Positions 19,415 to 28,761 of a stretch of 56,227 nt of DNA are shown piece after piece. Origin of the DNA: Mycobacterium intermedium (GTDB lineage Bacteria > Actinomycetota > Actinomycetes > Mycobacteriales > Mycobacteriaceae). The stretch lies in assembly GCF_002086275.1 (NCBI RefSeq), contig NZ_MVHT01000039.1, positions 1 to 56,227 of the forward strand. The letters are read 5' to 3'. A program made the position numbers and the translations under genes. Position 1 is the first letter of the stretch; each line of letters opens with the position of its first letter. The notes below the pieces were generated by a model that searched no databases, was not told the origin of the DNA, and saw only the letters and a program-made list of their open reading frames with translations.

Positions 19415-19427
19415 TAGATTTTAGGAG
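19415..19427 (+). promoter_or_regulatory. Predicted -10 element for leaderless mabR transcription
   Basis: TAGATT at 19415-19420 matches the mycobacterial TANNNT -10 and ends 6 nt before the GTG start codon. The first transcribed base would thus fall at the start codon. The nearest AGGAG touches the GTG with no spacer, so it could not work as a normal ribosome site. Confidence 0.5.
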
Positions 19428-20755
19428 TGAGCGACAATAACTTCGGCCAACCTGCGCGGCCTGGGTCTCTCAAATCCCCCCTCGAACTGCTCGACGCGGT
19501 GCCCGAGTCGCTGCTGCGCAGATTGAAGAACTACTCCGGTCGACTGGCCACCGAGGCGGTCTCGGCAATGCAGGAAAGGTTGCCGTTCTTCGCCGAATTG
19601 GAGGCCTCGCAACGCGCCAGCGTCGCCCTCGTCGTGCAGACGGCCGTCGTCAACTTCGTCGAGTGGATGCACGACCCGCACAGCAACGTCAGCTACACGG
19701 CCAAGGCATTCGAACTGGTACCCCAGGACCTGACGCGGCGCATCGCCCTGCGCAACACCGTGGAAATGGTGCGGGTCACGATGGAATTCTTCGAAGAAGT
19801 GGTGCCGTTGCTGGCCCGCTCCGAAGAGCAATTGACCGCGTTGACCGTGGGCATTTTGAAGTACAGCCGCGACCTGGCATTCACCGCCGCCACCGCCTAC
19901 GCCGACGCCGCCGAAGCACGCGGCACCTGGGACAGTCGGATGGAGGCGAGCGTCGTCGACGCGGTGGTCCGCGGTGACACCGGGCCCGAACTGCTTTCCC
20001 GCGCAGCCGCATTGAACTGGGACACGACCGCCCCGGCGACGGTCGTCGTCGGCATCCCGGCGCCCGGACGCGACGGGTCGGACGCGCAGAGCGGCAGCGG
20101 GCGGGCCAGCCAAACCGTGCGCGATATCGCCCTGCGACACGGCCGACAGGCGTTGACCGACGTCCACGGCACGTGGTTGGTGGCCATCGTGTCCGGCCCG
20201 ATGTCACTGACTGACAAGTTCTCCAAAGAACTGCTCGACGCCTTTGCCGACGGCCCCGTGGTGATCGGACCGACCGCGCCCATGCTGACGGCCGCGTATC
20301 ACAGCGCCAGCGAAGCGATCTCAGGAATGAACGCCGTTGCCGGCTGGCGCGGCGCCCCGCGTCCCGTCCTGGCCCGTGAACTATTGCCGGAACGCGCTCT
20401 GATGGGTGACGCCTCGGCGATCGTGGCACTTCACACGGATGTCATGCGGCCGCTGGCCGACGCCGGACCGACGCTCATCGAAACGCTCGACGTTTATCTG
20501 GATTGTGGCGGCGCTATTGAGGCTTGTGCCAGGAAGTTGTTCGTTCATCCAAACACGGTGCGCTACCGACTCAAGCGGATCACCGACTTCACCGGCCGCG
20601 ATCCCACCCTGCCGCGCGATGCGTATGTCCTGCGTGTGGCGTCGACCGTCGGGCAGCTCAACTACCCAACGCAAAACGCCAACGTCAATAACAATCCGGT
20701 CTCGGCCGCTCCGCCGCCGGTCAGAGGGGGTACGGTGAGCCCGTCTGGCAGATAG
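19427..20755 (+). CDS. mabR: PucR-type transcriptional regulator MabR (Rv2242 orthologue)
   Basis: A 442-residue regulator of the PucR/CdaR type. A helical N-terminal region (SPLELLDAVPESLLRRLKNYSGRL) is followed by a GGDEF-like middle domain and a C-terminal PucR helix-turn-helix (ETLDVYLDCGGAIEACARKLFVHPNTVRYRLKRI region, residues about 350-390). In M. tuberculosis this protein controls the FAS-II operon just downstream, and the operator at 20809-20829 matches the reported motif. The start is GTG 19427. The C-terminal tail beyond the HTH is Asn/Pro-rich and longer than I would expect. Confidence 0.92.
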   Translation: MSDNNFGQPARPGSLKSPLELLDAVPESLLRRLKNYSGRLATEAVSAMQERLPFFAELEASQRASVALVVQTAVVNFVEWMHDPHSNVSYTAKAFELVPQDLTRRIALRNTVEMVRVTMEFFEEVVPLLARSEEQLTALTVGILKYSRDLAFTAATAYADAAEARGTWDSRMEASVVDAVVRGDTGPELLSRAAALNWDTTAPATVVVGIPAPGRDGSDAQSGSGRASQTVRDIALRHGRQALTDVHGTWLVAIVSGPMSLTDKFSKELLDAFADGPVVIGPTAPMLTAAYHSASEAISGMNAVAGWRGAPRPVLARELLPERALMGDASAIVALHTDVMRPLADAGPTLIETLDVYLDCGGAIEACARKLFVHPNTVRYRLKRITDFTGRDPTLPRDAYVLRVASTVGQLNYPTQNANVNNNPVSAAPPPVRGGTVSPSGR

Positions 20756-20808
20756 TGACATACGCCTCACATCGCGCCCGGATCTCAAACATGTAGCTTA
20801 CGAGGCTA

Positions 20809-20829
20809 TTTTGTAGGGTATCTACAAAA
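20809..20829. promoter_or_regulatory. MabR operator of the FAS-II operon
   Basis: TTTTGTAG at 20809-20816 and CTACAAAA at 20822-20829 form a perfect inverted repeat. It contains exactly TTTTGT-N9-ACAAAA, the motif I recall being reported for MabR at the M. tuberculosis fasII promoter. It lies 67 bp before the fabD start and within the only AT-rich patch of the gap 20756-20895. A CATAAT at 20845-20850 could be part of the promoter -10. Confidence 0.85.
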
Positions 20830-20895
20830 ACCTAAGACGAGGTTCATAATCTGATACACCCCGCAAAACCCTCTTCACAGTGTTCTCTTAGACAC

Positions 20896-21804
20896 GTGAT
20901 TGCATTTCTTGCGCCCGGACAGGGCTCCCAGAGCGAAGGAATGCTGTCGCCGTGGCTGGAACTGCCCGGCGCGGCGGACCAGATTGCTGCATGGTCGAAT
21001 GCCAGCGGTCTTGACCTGGCGCGACTGGGCACCACCGCACCGATCGAGGAAATCACCGACACCGCGATCGCCCAGCCCCTCATCGTTGCCGCCACGTTGC
21101 TGGCTCATCGGGAACTGACAAGCCGCGGGCTCCTCAGTGGACGGGACTTCATCGTGGCTGGTCACTCGGTCGGCGAGATCGCTGCCTATGCGATCGCCGG
21201 TGTGATGGCCGCCGACGACGCGGTAGCGCTGGCCGCCACCCGCGGCGCGGAGATGGCCAAGGCCTGCGCCAGCGAGCCGACCGGCATGTCCGCGGTGCTC
21301 GGCGGCGACGAGGCCGAGGTGCTGACCCGCCTCGAGCAGCTCGACCTGGTGCCCGCCAACCGCAACGCCGCCGGCCAGATCGTCGCCGCCGGTCGGTTGA
21401 CCGCACTGGAGAAGCTCGCCGAGGACCCACCGGCCAAGGCCCGGGTCCGTGCGCTGGGTGTTGCCGGCGCATTCCACACCGAGTTCATGGCATCGGCTCT
21501 GGACGGGTTTGCGGCCGCGGCGCAGCGCATCACCGTCGCCGAGCCCACCGCCACGTTGCTGTCCAACCGCGACGGCAAGCCGGTGACTTCGGCGGCCGCG
21601 GCGATGGAGACGCTGGTCGCACAACTCACCCGGCCGGTGCGCTGGGACTTGTGCACCGCTACCTTGCGTGAGCAGGGTGTCGAGGCGATCGTGGAGTTCC
21701 CCCCAGCGGGCACGCTCACCGGTATCGCCAAACGAGAACTTCGGGGGGTTCCGACGCGCGCCGTCAAGTCGCCCGCAGATCTGGACGAGTTGGCGAACCT
21801 GTAA
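20896..21804 (+). CDS. fabD: Malonyl-CoA:AcpM acyltransferase
   Basis: A 302-residue malonyltransferase that moves malonyl from CoA to AcpM for FAS-II. The N-terminal FLAPGQGSQ motif, the nucleophile Ser in GHSVGEIAA near residue 91 and the catalytic His in GAFHTEFM near residue 195 are present, with Gln in LVPANRNAAGQIVAAG nearby. GTG 20896 gives the family N-terminus. It is the first gene of the operon fabD-acpM-kasA-kasB-accD6, all on one strand with short gaps. Confidence 0.97.
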   Translation: MIAFLAPGQGSQSEGMLSPWLELPGAADQIAAWSNASGLDLARLGTTAPIEEITDTAIAQPLIVAATLLAHRELTSRGLLSGRDFIVAGHSVGEIAAYAIAGVMAADDAVALAATRGAEMAKACASEPTGMSAVLGGDEAEVLTRLEQLDLVPANRNAAGQIVAAGRLTALEKLAEDPPAKARVRALGVAGAFHTEFMASALDGFAAAAQRITVAEPTATLLSNRDGKPVTSAAAAMETLVAQLTRPVRWDLCTATLREQGVEAIVEFPPAGTLTGIAKRELRGVPTRAVKSPADLDELANL

Positions 21805-21875
21805 CTGTCGCTCGACCGAACCACCAAGCACGTCATATCGATTTACACACAACACATTACGAAGGGAAGCAAGTC

Positions 21876-22223
21876 GTGGCCGTATCTCAGGAAGAAATCA
21901 TCGCCGGTATTGCCGAAATCATCGAAGAGGTCACCGGTATCGAGCCCTCCGAGGTCACCCCGGAGAAGTCGTTCGTCGACGACCTGGACATCGACTCGTT
22001 GTCGATGGTTGAGATCGCTGTGCAGACCGAAGACAAGTACGGCGTGAAGATCCCGGACGAGGACCTCGCCGGTCTGCGCACCGTCGGTGACGTCGTCGCC
22101 TACATCCAGAAGCTCGAGGAAGAGAACCCCGAGGCCGCCGAGGCGCTGCGGGCCAAGCTCGAGACCGAGAACCCCGAGGCCGTCGCCAACGTCAAGGCGA
22201 GGCTGGAAGCAGAAAGCAAGTGA
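21876..22223 (+). CDS. acpM: Meromycolate-extension acyl carrier protein
   Basis: A 115-residue acyl carrier protein. Ser41 in [12 protein letters not shown] receives the phosphopantetheine arm. Beyond the usual 80-residue fold it carries the long acidic C-terminal extension typical of mycobacterial AcpM, with duplicated ENPEA segments. GTG 21876 follows GAAGGGA. Its TGA overlaps the GTG of kasA by four bases, so synthesis of carrier and condensing enzyme is coupled. Confidence 0.97.
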   Translation: MAVSQEEIIAGIAEIIEEVTGIEPSEVTPEKSFVDDLDIDSLSMVEIAVQTEDKYGVKIPDEDLAGLRTVGDVVAYIQKLEEENPEAAEALRAKLETENPEAVANVKARLEAESK

Positions 22224-23470
22224 CCAAGCCTTCCACTGCTAATGGCGGTTACCCCAATGTTGTGGTAACCGCCGTCACAGCGACGACATCGCTCGCGCCT
22301 GACATCGAAAGCACGTGGAAGGCTCTACTAGCTGGCGAAAGCGGCATTCACGTCCTTGAAGACGACTTCGTCACTAAGTGGGACCTTCCCGTCAGGATTG
22401 GTGGCCACCTCAAGGAGTCGGTCGACATCCACATGGGCAGGCTCGACATGCGCCGCATGTCGTACGTCCAGCGCATGGCCAAGTTCCTGAGCCAGAACCT
22501 TTGGGAAACTGCGGGCACTCCGGAGGTCGACCCCGATCGGTTCAGCGTCGTGGTCGGTACCGGCCTGGGTGGTGCCGAGCGGATCGTTGAGAGCTACGAC
22601 CTCATGAATGAGGGCGGGCCCCGCAAGGTGTCCCCGCTCGCCGTTCAGATGATCATGCCTAACGGCGCTGCCGCCGTGGTCGGCTTGCAACTGGGAGCCC
22701 GTGCGGGTGTCATCACTCCGGTGTCGGCCTGCTCGTCGGGCTCGGAGGCCATCGCTCACGCGTGGCGTCAGATCGTCATGGGCGACGCTGACGTCGCCGT
22801 CTGTGGCGGTGTCGAGGGTCCCATCGAAGCGCTGCCCATCGCGGCGTTCTCGATGATGCGGGCCATGTCGACGCGCAACGACGAACCCGAGCGTGCGTCG
22901 CGTCCCTTCGACAAGGATCGGGACGGATTCGTGTTCGGCGAGGCCGGGGCGCTCATGCTCATCGAGACCGAGGAGCACGCCAAGGCCCGCGGCGCCAAGC
23001 CACTGGCACGCCTGATGGGTGCTGGCATAACCTCGGACGCTTTCCACATGGTGGCGCCCGCGGCGGACGGTGTCCGCGCCGGCCGCGCAATGACGCGCTC
23101 GCTGGAATTGGCCGGTTTGTCGGCCAAGGACGTCGACCTGATCAACGCACACGGAACCGCAACGCCGATCGGCGACGCCGCGGAGGCAAACGCGATCCGG
23201 GCCGCCGGTTGCCAGCATGCCGCTGTATACGCACCGAAGTCGTCGCTGGGTCACTCCATCGGCGCCGTCGGGGCACTCGAGTCAGTACTCACGGTATTGA
23301 GCCTTCGGGACGGCGTCATACCGCCCACGTTGAACTATGAGACTCCCGACCCCGAGATCGACCTCGATGTCGTCGCCGGCGAACCCCGCCACGGCGACTA
23401 CCGATACGCGATCAACAACTCGTTCGGGTTCGGCGGTCACAATGTTTCGCTCGCGTTTGGGCGTTACTAA
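22220..23470 (+). CDS. kasA: Beta-ketoacyl-AcpM synthase KasA
   Basis: A 416-residue KAS I/II-type condensing enzyme that elongates meromycolate precursors in FAS-II. The catalytic triad is visible: Cys in [10 protein letters not shown] near residue 171, His in [11 protein letters not shown] near 311 and His in [15 protein letters not shown] near 345; the closing [10 protein letters not shown] loop is intact. Start GTG at 22220 overlaps the acpM stop. Thiolactomycin and isoniazid-related lesions target this enzyme in M. tuberculosis. Confidence 0.97.
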   Translation: MTKPSTANGGYPNVVVTAVTATTSLAPDIESTWKALLAGESGIHVLEDDFVTKWDLPVRIGGHLKESVDIHMGRLDMRRMSYVQRMAKFLSQNLWETAGTPEVDPDRFSVVVGTGLGGAERIVESYDLMNEGGPRKVSPLAVQMIMPNGAAAVVGLQLGARAGVITPVSACSSGSEAIAHAWRQIVMGDADVAVCGGVEGPIEALPIAAFSMMRAMSTRNDEPERASRPFDKDRDGFVFGEAGALMLIETEEHAKARGAKPLARLMGAGITSDAFHMVAPAADGVRAGRAMTRSLELAGLSAKDVDLINAHGTATPIGDAAEANAIRAAGCQHAAVYAPKSSLGHSIGAVGALESVLTVLSLRDGVIPPTLNYETPDPEIDLDVVAGEPRHGDYRYAINNSFGFGGHNVSLAFGRY

Positions 23471-23496
23471 GTACGAGAGGAAACTTCGGTAAACCT

Positions 23497-24750
23497 ATGA
23501 CCGAACTGGTTACCGGGAAAGCGTTGCCCAACGTGGTCGTCACCGGCGTTGCCATGACGACCGCGTTGGCTACCGACGTGGAAAACACCTGGAAGTTGTT
23601 GCTGGATGGCCAAAGTGGCATCCGCACACTCGACGATCCCTTCGTTGAGGAGTTCGACCTGCCCGTGCGCATCGGCGGGCACCTGTTGGAAGAGTTCGAC
23701 AGCCAACTCACGCGGGTTGAACTGCGTCGCATGTCCTACCTGCAGAGAATGTCGACGGTCATGGGCCGACGGGTATGGGAGAACGCCGGAACGCCGGAGG
23801 TGGACACCACCCGCCTGGCGGTGTCGATCGGCACCGGGTTGGGCTCGGCAGAAGAGCTCGTTTTCGGGTACGACGAGATGCGGATGAAGGGCTTCCGGGC
23901 GGTTTCGCCGCTGGCCGTGCAGAAGTACATGCCCAACGGCGCTGCGGCTGCCGTCGGGCTGGAACGCCACGCCAAGGCCGGGGTGATGACGCCGGTGTCG
24001 GCGTGCGCGTCCGGGTCGGAGGGTATTGCCCGGGCGTGGCAGCAGATCGTGCTCGGCGAGGCCGACATCGCGATCTGCGGTGGCGTGGAAACCCGCATCG
24101 AAGCGGTGCCGATCGCCGGCTTCGCGAACATGCGCATCGTGATGTCCACCAACAACGACGACCCGGCGGGTGCCTGTCGCCCGTTCGACAAGGATCGTGA
24201 CGGCTTCGTGTTCGGCGAGGCGGCCGCGTTGATGGTGATCGAGACCGAGGAGCACGCCAAGGCCCGTGGCGCCAACATCCTGGCGCGAATCATGGGCGCC
24301 AGCATCACTTCGGACGGTTTCCACATGGTGGCACCGGATCCCAATGGTGAGCGTGCGGGGCATGCGATGACGCGTGCGATTCAGCTCGCTGGGCTCACTC
24401 CGCAAGACATCGACCACGTCAACGCCCACGCCACCGGCACTCAGGTTGGTGACGTGGCCGAAGGCCGGGCGATCAACAACGCCTTGAAGGGCCACAAGCC
24501 TGCGGTGTATGCACCTAAGTCAGCGCTCGGCCACTCGGTGGGTGCGGTCGGAGCGGTGGAGTCCATCCTGACGGTGCTGGCGCTGCGGGATCAGGTGGTC
24601 CCGCCAACGCTGAACTTGGTCAACCTCGACCCGGAGATCGATCTGGACGTGGTGGCCGGAAAGCCGCGGCCTGGCACCTACAACTACGCGATCAACAACT
24701 CGTTCGGGTTCGGCGGACACAACGTCGCCATCGCGTTTGGGCGCTACTAG
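23497..24750 (+). CDS. kasB: Beta-ketoacyl-AcpM synthase KasB
   Basis: A 417-residue paralogue of KasA (same motifs: Cys in [10 protein letters not shown], His in [11 protein letters not shown] and in [15 protein letters not shown]). KasB performs the last elongation steps that give full-length mycolates; its loss in M. tuberculosis shortens mycolic acids and abolishes acid-fastness. It starts at ATG 23497, 26 bp after the kasA stop, following GAGAGGAAA. The tandem copy probably arose by duplication. Confidence 0.97.
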   Translation: MTELVTGKALPNVVVTGVAMTTALATDVENTWKLLLDGQSGIRTLDDPFVEEFDLPVRIGGHLLEEFDSQLTRVELRRMSYLQRMSTVMGRRVWENAGTPEVDTTRLAVSIGTGLGSAEELVFGYDEMRMKGFRAVSPLAVQKYMPNGAAAAVGLERHAKAGVMTPVSACASGSEGIARAWQQIVLGEADIAICGGVETRIEAVPIAGFANMRIVMSTNNDDPAGACRPFDKDRDGFVFGEAAALMVIETEEHAKARGANILARIMGASITSDGFHMVAPDPNGERAGHAMTRAIQLAGLTPQDIDHVNAHATGTQVGDVAEGRAINNALKGHKPAVYAPKSALGHSVGAVGAVESILTVLALRDQVVPPTLNLVNLDPEIDLDVVAGKPRPGTYNYAINNSFGFGGHNVAIAFGRY

Positions 24751-24829
24751 GAAAACGCAAGAGAAACCCAAGGATCGTCGAGGATCGTCGGATCAACCCA
24801 GAGCAACACGGAACTACAGGAGACCTGCG

Positions 24830-26251
24830 ATGACAATCATGGCCCCCGAGGCGGTTAACGAGTCGCTCGACCCCCGCGATCCACTGCTGCGTCTCAGCAA
24901 TTTCCTCGACGACGGCAGCGTTGAGTTGCTCCACGAGCGTGACCGTTCCGGTGTCCTGGCCGCGGCCGGCACCGTGAACGGTGTACGCACCATCGCGTTC
25001 TGCACCGACGGAACCGTGATGGGCGGTGCCATGGGCACCGAGGGCTGCCAGCACATCGTCAACGCTTACGACACCGCCATCGAAGAGCAGTGCCCCATCG
25101 TGGGCATCTGGCACTCCGGCGGTGCCCGACTGGCCGAGGGTGTGCGGGCGCTGCATGCGGTCGGCACGGTGTTCGAGGCCATGATTCGCGCCTCGGGCTA
25201 CATTCCGCAGATCTCGGTGGTCGTCGGCTTCGCGGCCGGCGGCGCCGCCTACGGGCCCGCGCTGACCGATGTCGTCGTGATGGCGCCGGAAAGCCGGGTC
25301 TTCGTCACCGGCCCCGACGTGGTCCGCAGTGTCACCGGCGAGGACGTCGACATGGCGTCTCTCGGTGGTCCGGAAACCCACCACAAGAAGTCCGGGGTGT
25401 GCCACATCGTCGCCGACGACGAACTCGACGCCTACGAGCGTGGTCGCCGGCTGGTCGGATTGTTCTGCCAGCAAGGACATTTCGACCGCACCAAGGCCGA
25501 AGCCGGTGACACCGACATCCACGCGCTGCTTCCCGAGTCACCTCGGCGCGCCTACGACGTGCATCCGATCGTGTCAGCGATCCTCGACTCGGACACGCCG
25601 TTCGACGAGTTCCAGGCCAACTGGGCGCCGTCGATGGTGGTCGGCCTGGGCCGGTTGTCGGGTCGCACCGTCGGCGTGCTGGCCAACAACCCGCTGCGAC
25701 TGGGCGGCTGCTTGAACTCCGAAAGCGCTGAGAAGGCAGCACGTTTCGTGCGGCTGTGCGACGCCTTCGGCATCCCGTTGGTGGTTGTTGTCGACGTTCC
25801 CGGGTATCTGCCGGGTGTTGACCAGGAGTGGGGTGGCGTGGTGCGCCGCGGCGCCAAACTGCTGCACGCGTTCGGCGAATGCACCGTCCCGCGCGTCACC
25901 CTGGTCACCCGAAAGACCTACGGCGGGGCCTACATTGCGATGAACTCCCGGTCGCTCAACGCGACCAAGGTGTTCGCGTGGCCGGACGCCGAGGTCGCGG
26001 TGATGGGCGCCAAGGCGGCCGTCGGCATCTTGCACAAGAAGAAGCTGGCCGCTGCTCCGGAGCATGAGCGTGAGGCGCTGCACGACCAGCTGGCCGCCGA
26101 GCACGAGAAGATCGCCGGTGGTGTGGACAGCGCCATCGAGATCGGTGTGGTCGACGAGAAAATCAACCCCGCCCACACCCGCAGCAAGCTGACCGAGGCG
26201 CTCGCGCAGGCCCCCGCCCGCCGCGGCCGCCACAAGAACATCCCCCTGTAA
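24830..26251 (+). CDS. accD6: Acetyl/propionyl-CoA carboxylase beta subunit AccD6
   Basis: A 473-residue carboxyltransferase subunit. The N-terminal half holds the acyl-CoA site (GIWHSGGARLAEGV, FAAGGAAYGPAL) and the C-terminal half the carboxybiotin site (DVPGYLPG, RKTYGGAYIAMNS). With AccA3 it makes malonyl-CoA for FabD. The ATG at 24830 follows ACAGGAG and gives the same length as the M. tuberculosis protein; the frame extends to 24737 without similarity. It is the last gene of the FAS-II operon and is followed 11 bp later by a perfect hairpin. Confidence 0.97.
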   Translation: MTIMAPEAVNESLDPRDPLLRLSNFLDDGSVELLHERDRSGVLAAAGTVNGVRTIAFCTDGTVMGGAMGTEGCQHIVNAYDTAIEEQCPIVGIWHSGGARLAEGVRALHAVGTVFEAMIRASGYIPQISVVVGFAAGGAAYGPALTDVVVMAPESRVFVTGPDVVRSVTGEDVDMASLGGPETHHKKSGVCHIVADDELDAYERGRRLVGLFCQQGHFDRTKAEAGDTDIHALLPESPRRAYDVHPIVSAILDSDTPFDEFQANWAPSMVVGLGRLSGRTVGVLANNPLRLGGCLNSESAEKAARFVRLCDAFGIPLVVVVDVPGYLPGVDQEWGGVVRRGAKLLHAFGECTVPRVTLVTRKTYGGAYIAMNSRSLNATKVFAWPDAEVAVMGAKAAVGILHKKKLAAAPEHEREALHDQLAAEHEKIAGGVDSAIEIGVVDEKINPAHTRSKLTEALAQAPARRGRHKNIPL

Positions 26252-26262
26252 CCTTTCCCCGC

Positions 26263-26318
26263 GAGCAGACGCGAACTTGTACGTTTCGAGCCCGAAACGT
26301 ACAAGTTCGCGTCTGCTC
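26263..26318. terminator. Perfect 26-bp hairpin, dispersed palindromic element copy 1
   Basis: The arms 26263-26288 and 26293-26318 are exact inverse complements around the 4-nt loop AGCC. The outer part is GAGCAGACG, common to all copies in this window. It lies 11 bp after the accD6 stop and should end the FAS-II transcript. No U-tract follows. Confidence 0.85.
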
Positions 26319-26375
26319 ACCACTTATCCCCAGGGGTGACTCGCCGCTCGAGCGCCCATTGTCGATGCTCTGGCG

Positions 26376-27263
26376 GTGCATCCTGACGCGTCAAGGCTCA
26401 TAGCGGAATCCGGTGGCTTCGCCACGACCCGGCAACTGCTGACAGTCATGAGCCGCGTGCAGCTCGACGTCCAAGTGAAAAACGGTGGGCTAGTTCGCGT
26501 ATGGCGCGGCGTCTACACGGCTGAGCAACCGAATCTGTTGGGACGCTTGGCCGCACTCGACATTCTGATCGGGCAGCCTGCCGTCGCATGCCTGGGCACC
26601 GCCGCCGCGTTGTATGGATTCGACACCGAGGACACCACCGCGGTGCACGTTCTCGACCCTGGCGTACGGATGCGCCCCACAGTGGGTTTGATGGTTCACC
26701 AACGTACGGGCGCCCGGCTACAGAGGGTGTCGGGACGTCTCTCGACCGCACCGGCCTGGACAGCGGTGGAGGTGGCCAGACAACTGAGTCGTCCGCGAGC
26801 CCTCGCAACACTGGACGCTGCGCTGCATTCGATGCAGTGCAGCCGCAACGAGATTGAGGTGGCCGTCGACGAGCAGCGGGGCCGGCGCGGCATTGTCGCA
26901 GTCCGGGAACTCCTGCCCTTGGCCGACGGGCGGGCGGAGTCGCCCATGGAGAGCGAAGCCCGGCTGGTGATGATCGACTATGGCTTGCCGCGTCCCGAAC
27001 TCCAATACCCGATCTACGGCGCAAACGGGGAGGTGTGGCGCGTCGACTTCGCGTGGCCCGAAGCCCGCGTAGTCGCTGAGTACGAAAGCTTCGAGTGGCA
27101 TTCCGGGGTAACCGACATGCTACGAGACAAGTCACGCTGGGGCGGCATTCAAGAGGTCGGGTGGACGATCGTCCCGATTGTGGCGAAGGATGTGAGGCGC
27201 CAACCGGCAAGGCTCGCGGAAAGACTCAACGGTCACCTACGCCGCGCGCGGCAAGCCAGTTAA
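26376..27263 (+). CDS. DUF559/Vsr-like nuclease-fold protein with AbiEi-type N-terminus (Rv2248 position)
   Basis: A 295-residue protein. The N-terminal 90 residues look like a winged-helix antitoxin module (GGFATTRQLL...RVWRGVYTA), as in AbiEi-type proteins. The C-terminal part has the restriction-endonuclease-like pattern: Glu in SPMESEARL, Asp in VDFAWPEARV and Glu in VAEYESFEWH, ending in a WTIVPIVAKDV strand typical of DUF559/Vsr nucleases. The role is unknown; no toxin partner is adjacent. GTG 26376 is the start. It occupies the Rv2248 position after accD6, and is followed by a partial palindromic element. Confidence 0.7.
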   Translation: MHPDASRLIAESGGFATTRQLLTVMSRVQLDVQVKNGGLVRVWRGVYTAEQPNLLGRLAALDILIGQPAVACLGTAAALYGFDTEDTTAVHVLDPGVRMRPTVGLMVHQRTGARLQRVSGRLSTAPAWTAVEVARQLSRPRALATLDAALHSMQCSRNEIEVAVDEQRGRRGIVAVRELLPLADGRAESPMESEARLVMIDYGLPRPELQYPIYGANGEVWRVDFAWPEARVVAEYESFEWHSGVTDMLRDKSRWGGIQEVGWTIVPIVAKDVRRQPARLAERLNGHLRRARQAS

Positions 27264-27281
27264 CCCCCGCGAGCCCTCCCC

Positions 27282-27298
27282 CGCGAGCAGACGAAGCT
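27282..27298. repeat. Half copy of the GAGCAGACG palindromic element
   Basis: CGCGAGCAGACGAAG at 27282-27296 matches the left arm of the hairpins at 26263, 29716 and 48628, but no right arm follows. The MFS gene ends inside it, at its stop codon 27297-27299. It may mark a break point where the MFS/NmrA-like block joined the Rv2248 region (inference). Confidence 0.55.
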
Positions 27299-28688
27299 AG
27301 CCGCTGTCGCAGGCCAGCGCTCGGGCCTCCTCCTCGGTCTCGACGGCAGGACCCGACCCCGGTAGCGGCCTGCCGGCGACCTCCGGGGTGAACACCAGCG
27401 TGACCACGCCCACCACCCCGGCGAACATCAGCATGTAGGCCGGCACCATCTCGTTGCCGGTGGCCGAGATCAACGCTTGGGCGATCAGCGGGGTGACACC
27501 CCCGACGGTCGATATCGACAAGTTGTACGAGATCGCCAACGCGCCGTAGCGAACCCTGGTGGGAAACAGTGCCGGCAACGCCGAGGGCGTCGTGCTGTCG
27601 AAGCACAGTTCCATCAGTCCGATCAGCAACACACCGATGAAGATCACCGGATAACCGCCGCCGAAGCGCATCAACAGGAACGCCGGAATCGACGCGACGA
27701 TCAGCAGTCCACAGCCGGTTCGCATGATCGGTTTGACGCCGATCCGATCGGACAGTTTCGCAACGAACACGACCGTCGCCATCAACACGGCCAAGGTGGC
27801 AACGATCATCACCAGTGCAGGCGTTTCAGCCACGTGCACAATAGTTTTCAGGTATGTCGGCAGGTAGCCGGTGACCATGAAATCGGCGACCTGAGACGTG
27901 AGCACCAAGGCGGCGCAAATCAGCATCGGCCGCCACTGCTCGACGACCGTGTGCCGGAATCGGTCCCGCCCGCCTTCCTCGGCCTCGGTGTCCTGGTGCG
28001 CTTGCGTGAACGCCGGCGACTCGCCCAGCCGCAGACGCATGTAGAGCGCGATCAAACCCAGCGGCGCCGCCAGCAGCAACGGAACTCGCCAGCCCCACGC
28101 CAACCACGCATCGTTCGGCAGCCACGCCTGCAGCCCGGTCACCAGGAATCCGGCGGCCACAAAGCCGATCAGATTGCCCAACGGCAGAAACCCGACCAGC
28201 ATGCCGCGCTTACGGTCCGGTGCCGTCTCAACCAGGTACGTCATCGCTCCGACGAACTCGCCCCCGGTCGACAGGCCTTGGAAGACGCGGGCGACGACGA
28301 GCAGGATCGGCGCCCAGATGCCGATCGCGCTGTAGCCGGGCAGGAGGCCGCTCATCGTCGTACCGAACGTCATCATCAGGATCGTCATCACCAGCACCCG
28401 CTTACGACCGATGCGGTCGCCCAGCGGGCCGAAGATCATGCCACCCAGCGGGCGCACCACAAAGGCCGCCGCCAGGGTGCCAAAAGTGGCAATGAGGTGG
28501 ACGGCGCTGACGCTGTTGCCGGGATAAAACACCTGCGCAATCGTGGTGGCGATGTAGCCGTAGACCCCGAAGTCAAACCACTCCATGACGTTTCCGATCG
28601 CGGTACCCGTGATCGCTCGCGACATCGCACTTCGATCGGTCACCGTGATCTCCTCGCGCGCCCACTTCTGCTGGGAGCGCGATTTCAT
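27297..28688 (-). CDS. MFS transporter of the metabolite:H+ symporter (ProP/KgtP/ShiA) type
   Basis: A 463-residue membrane protein with about 12 predicted helices. The opening GNVMEWFDFGVYGYIA and the loop RPLGGMIFGPLGDRIGRKR define the MHS subfamily, which imports osmolytes, dicarboxylates or shikimate with protons. The central loop LGESPAFTQAHQD is also typical. ATG 28688 is preferred to a GTG two codons upstream. The substrate is not clear. It follows the NmrA-like gene on the same strand; both are absent from the same place in M. tuberculosis, where Rv2248 and glpD1 are neighbours. Confidence 0.85.
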   Translation of the reverse strand: MKSRSQQKWAREEITVTDRSAMSRAITGTAIGNVMEWFDFGVYGYIATTIAQVFYPGNSVSAVHLIATFGTLAAAFVVRPLGGMIFGPLGDRIGRKRVLVMTILMMTFGTTMSGLLPGYSAIGIWAPILLVVARVFQGLSTGGEFVGAMTYLVETAPDRKRGMLVGFLPLGNLIGFVAAGFLVTGLQAWLPNDAWLAWGWRVPLLLAAPLGLIALYMRLRLGESPAFTQAHQDTEAEEGGRDRFRHTVVEQWRPMLICAALVLTSQVADFMVTGYLPTYLKTIVHVAETPALVMIVATLAVLMATVVFVAKLSDRIGVKPIMRTGCGLLIVASIPAFLLMRFGGGYPVIFIGVLLIGLMELCFDSTTPSALPALFPTRVRYGALAISYNLSISTVGGVTPLIAQALISATGNEMVPAYMLMFAGVVGVVTLVFTPEVAGRPLPGSGPAVETEEEARALACDSG

Positions 28689-28761
28689 CGACACACCGCG
28701 ACGATAGCCGTCGGGCTAGCCCACTCCCACCGCGATCACCCCCAGCGGGCCGGTCCGACGC

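Noticed and set aside
26376..27263. Complete AbiE-type toxin-antitoxin system
   Set aside because: Only one gene with an antitoxin-like N-terminus is present, its C-terminus is nuclease-like, and no nucleotidyltransferase toxin gene is adjacent.
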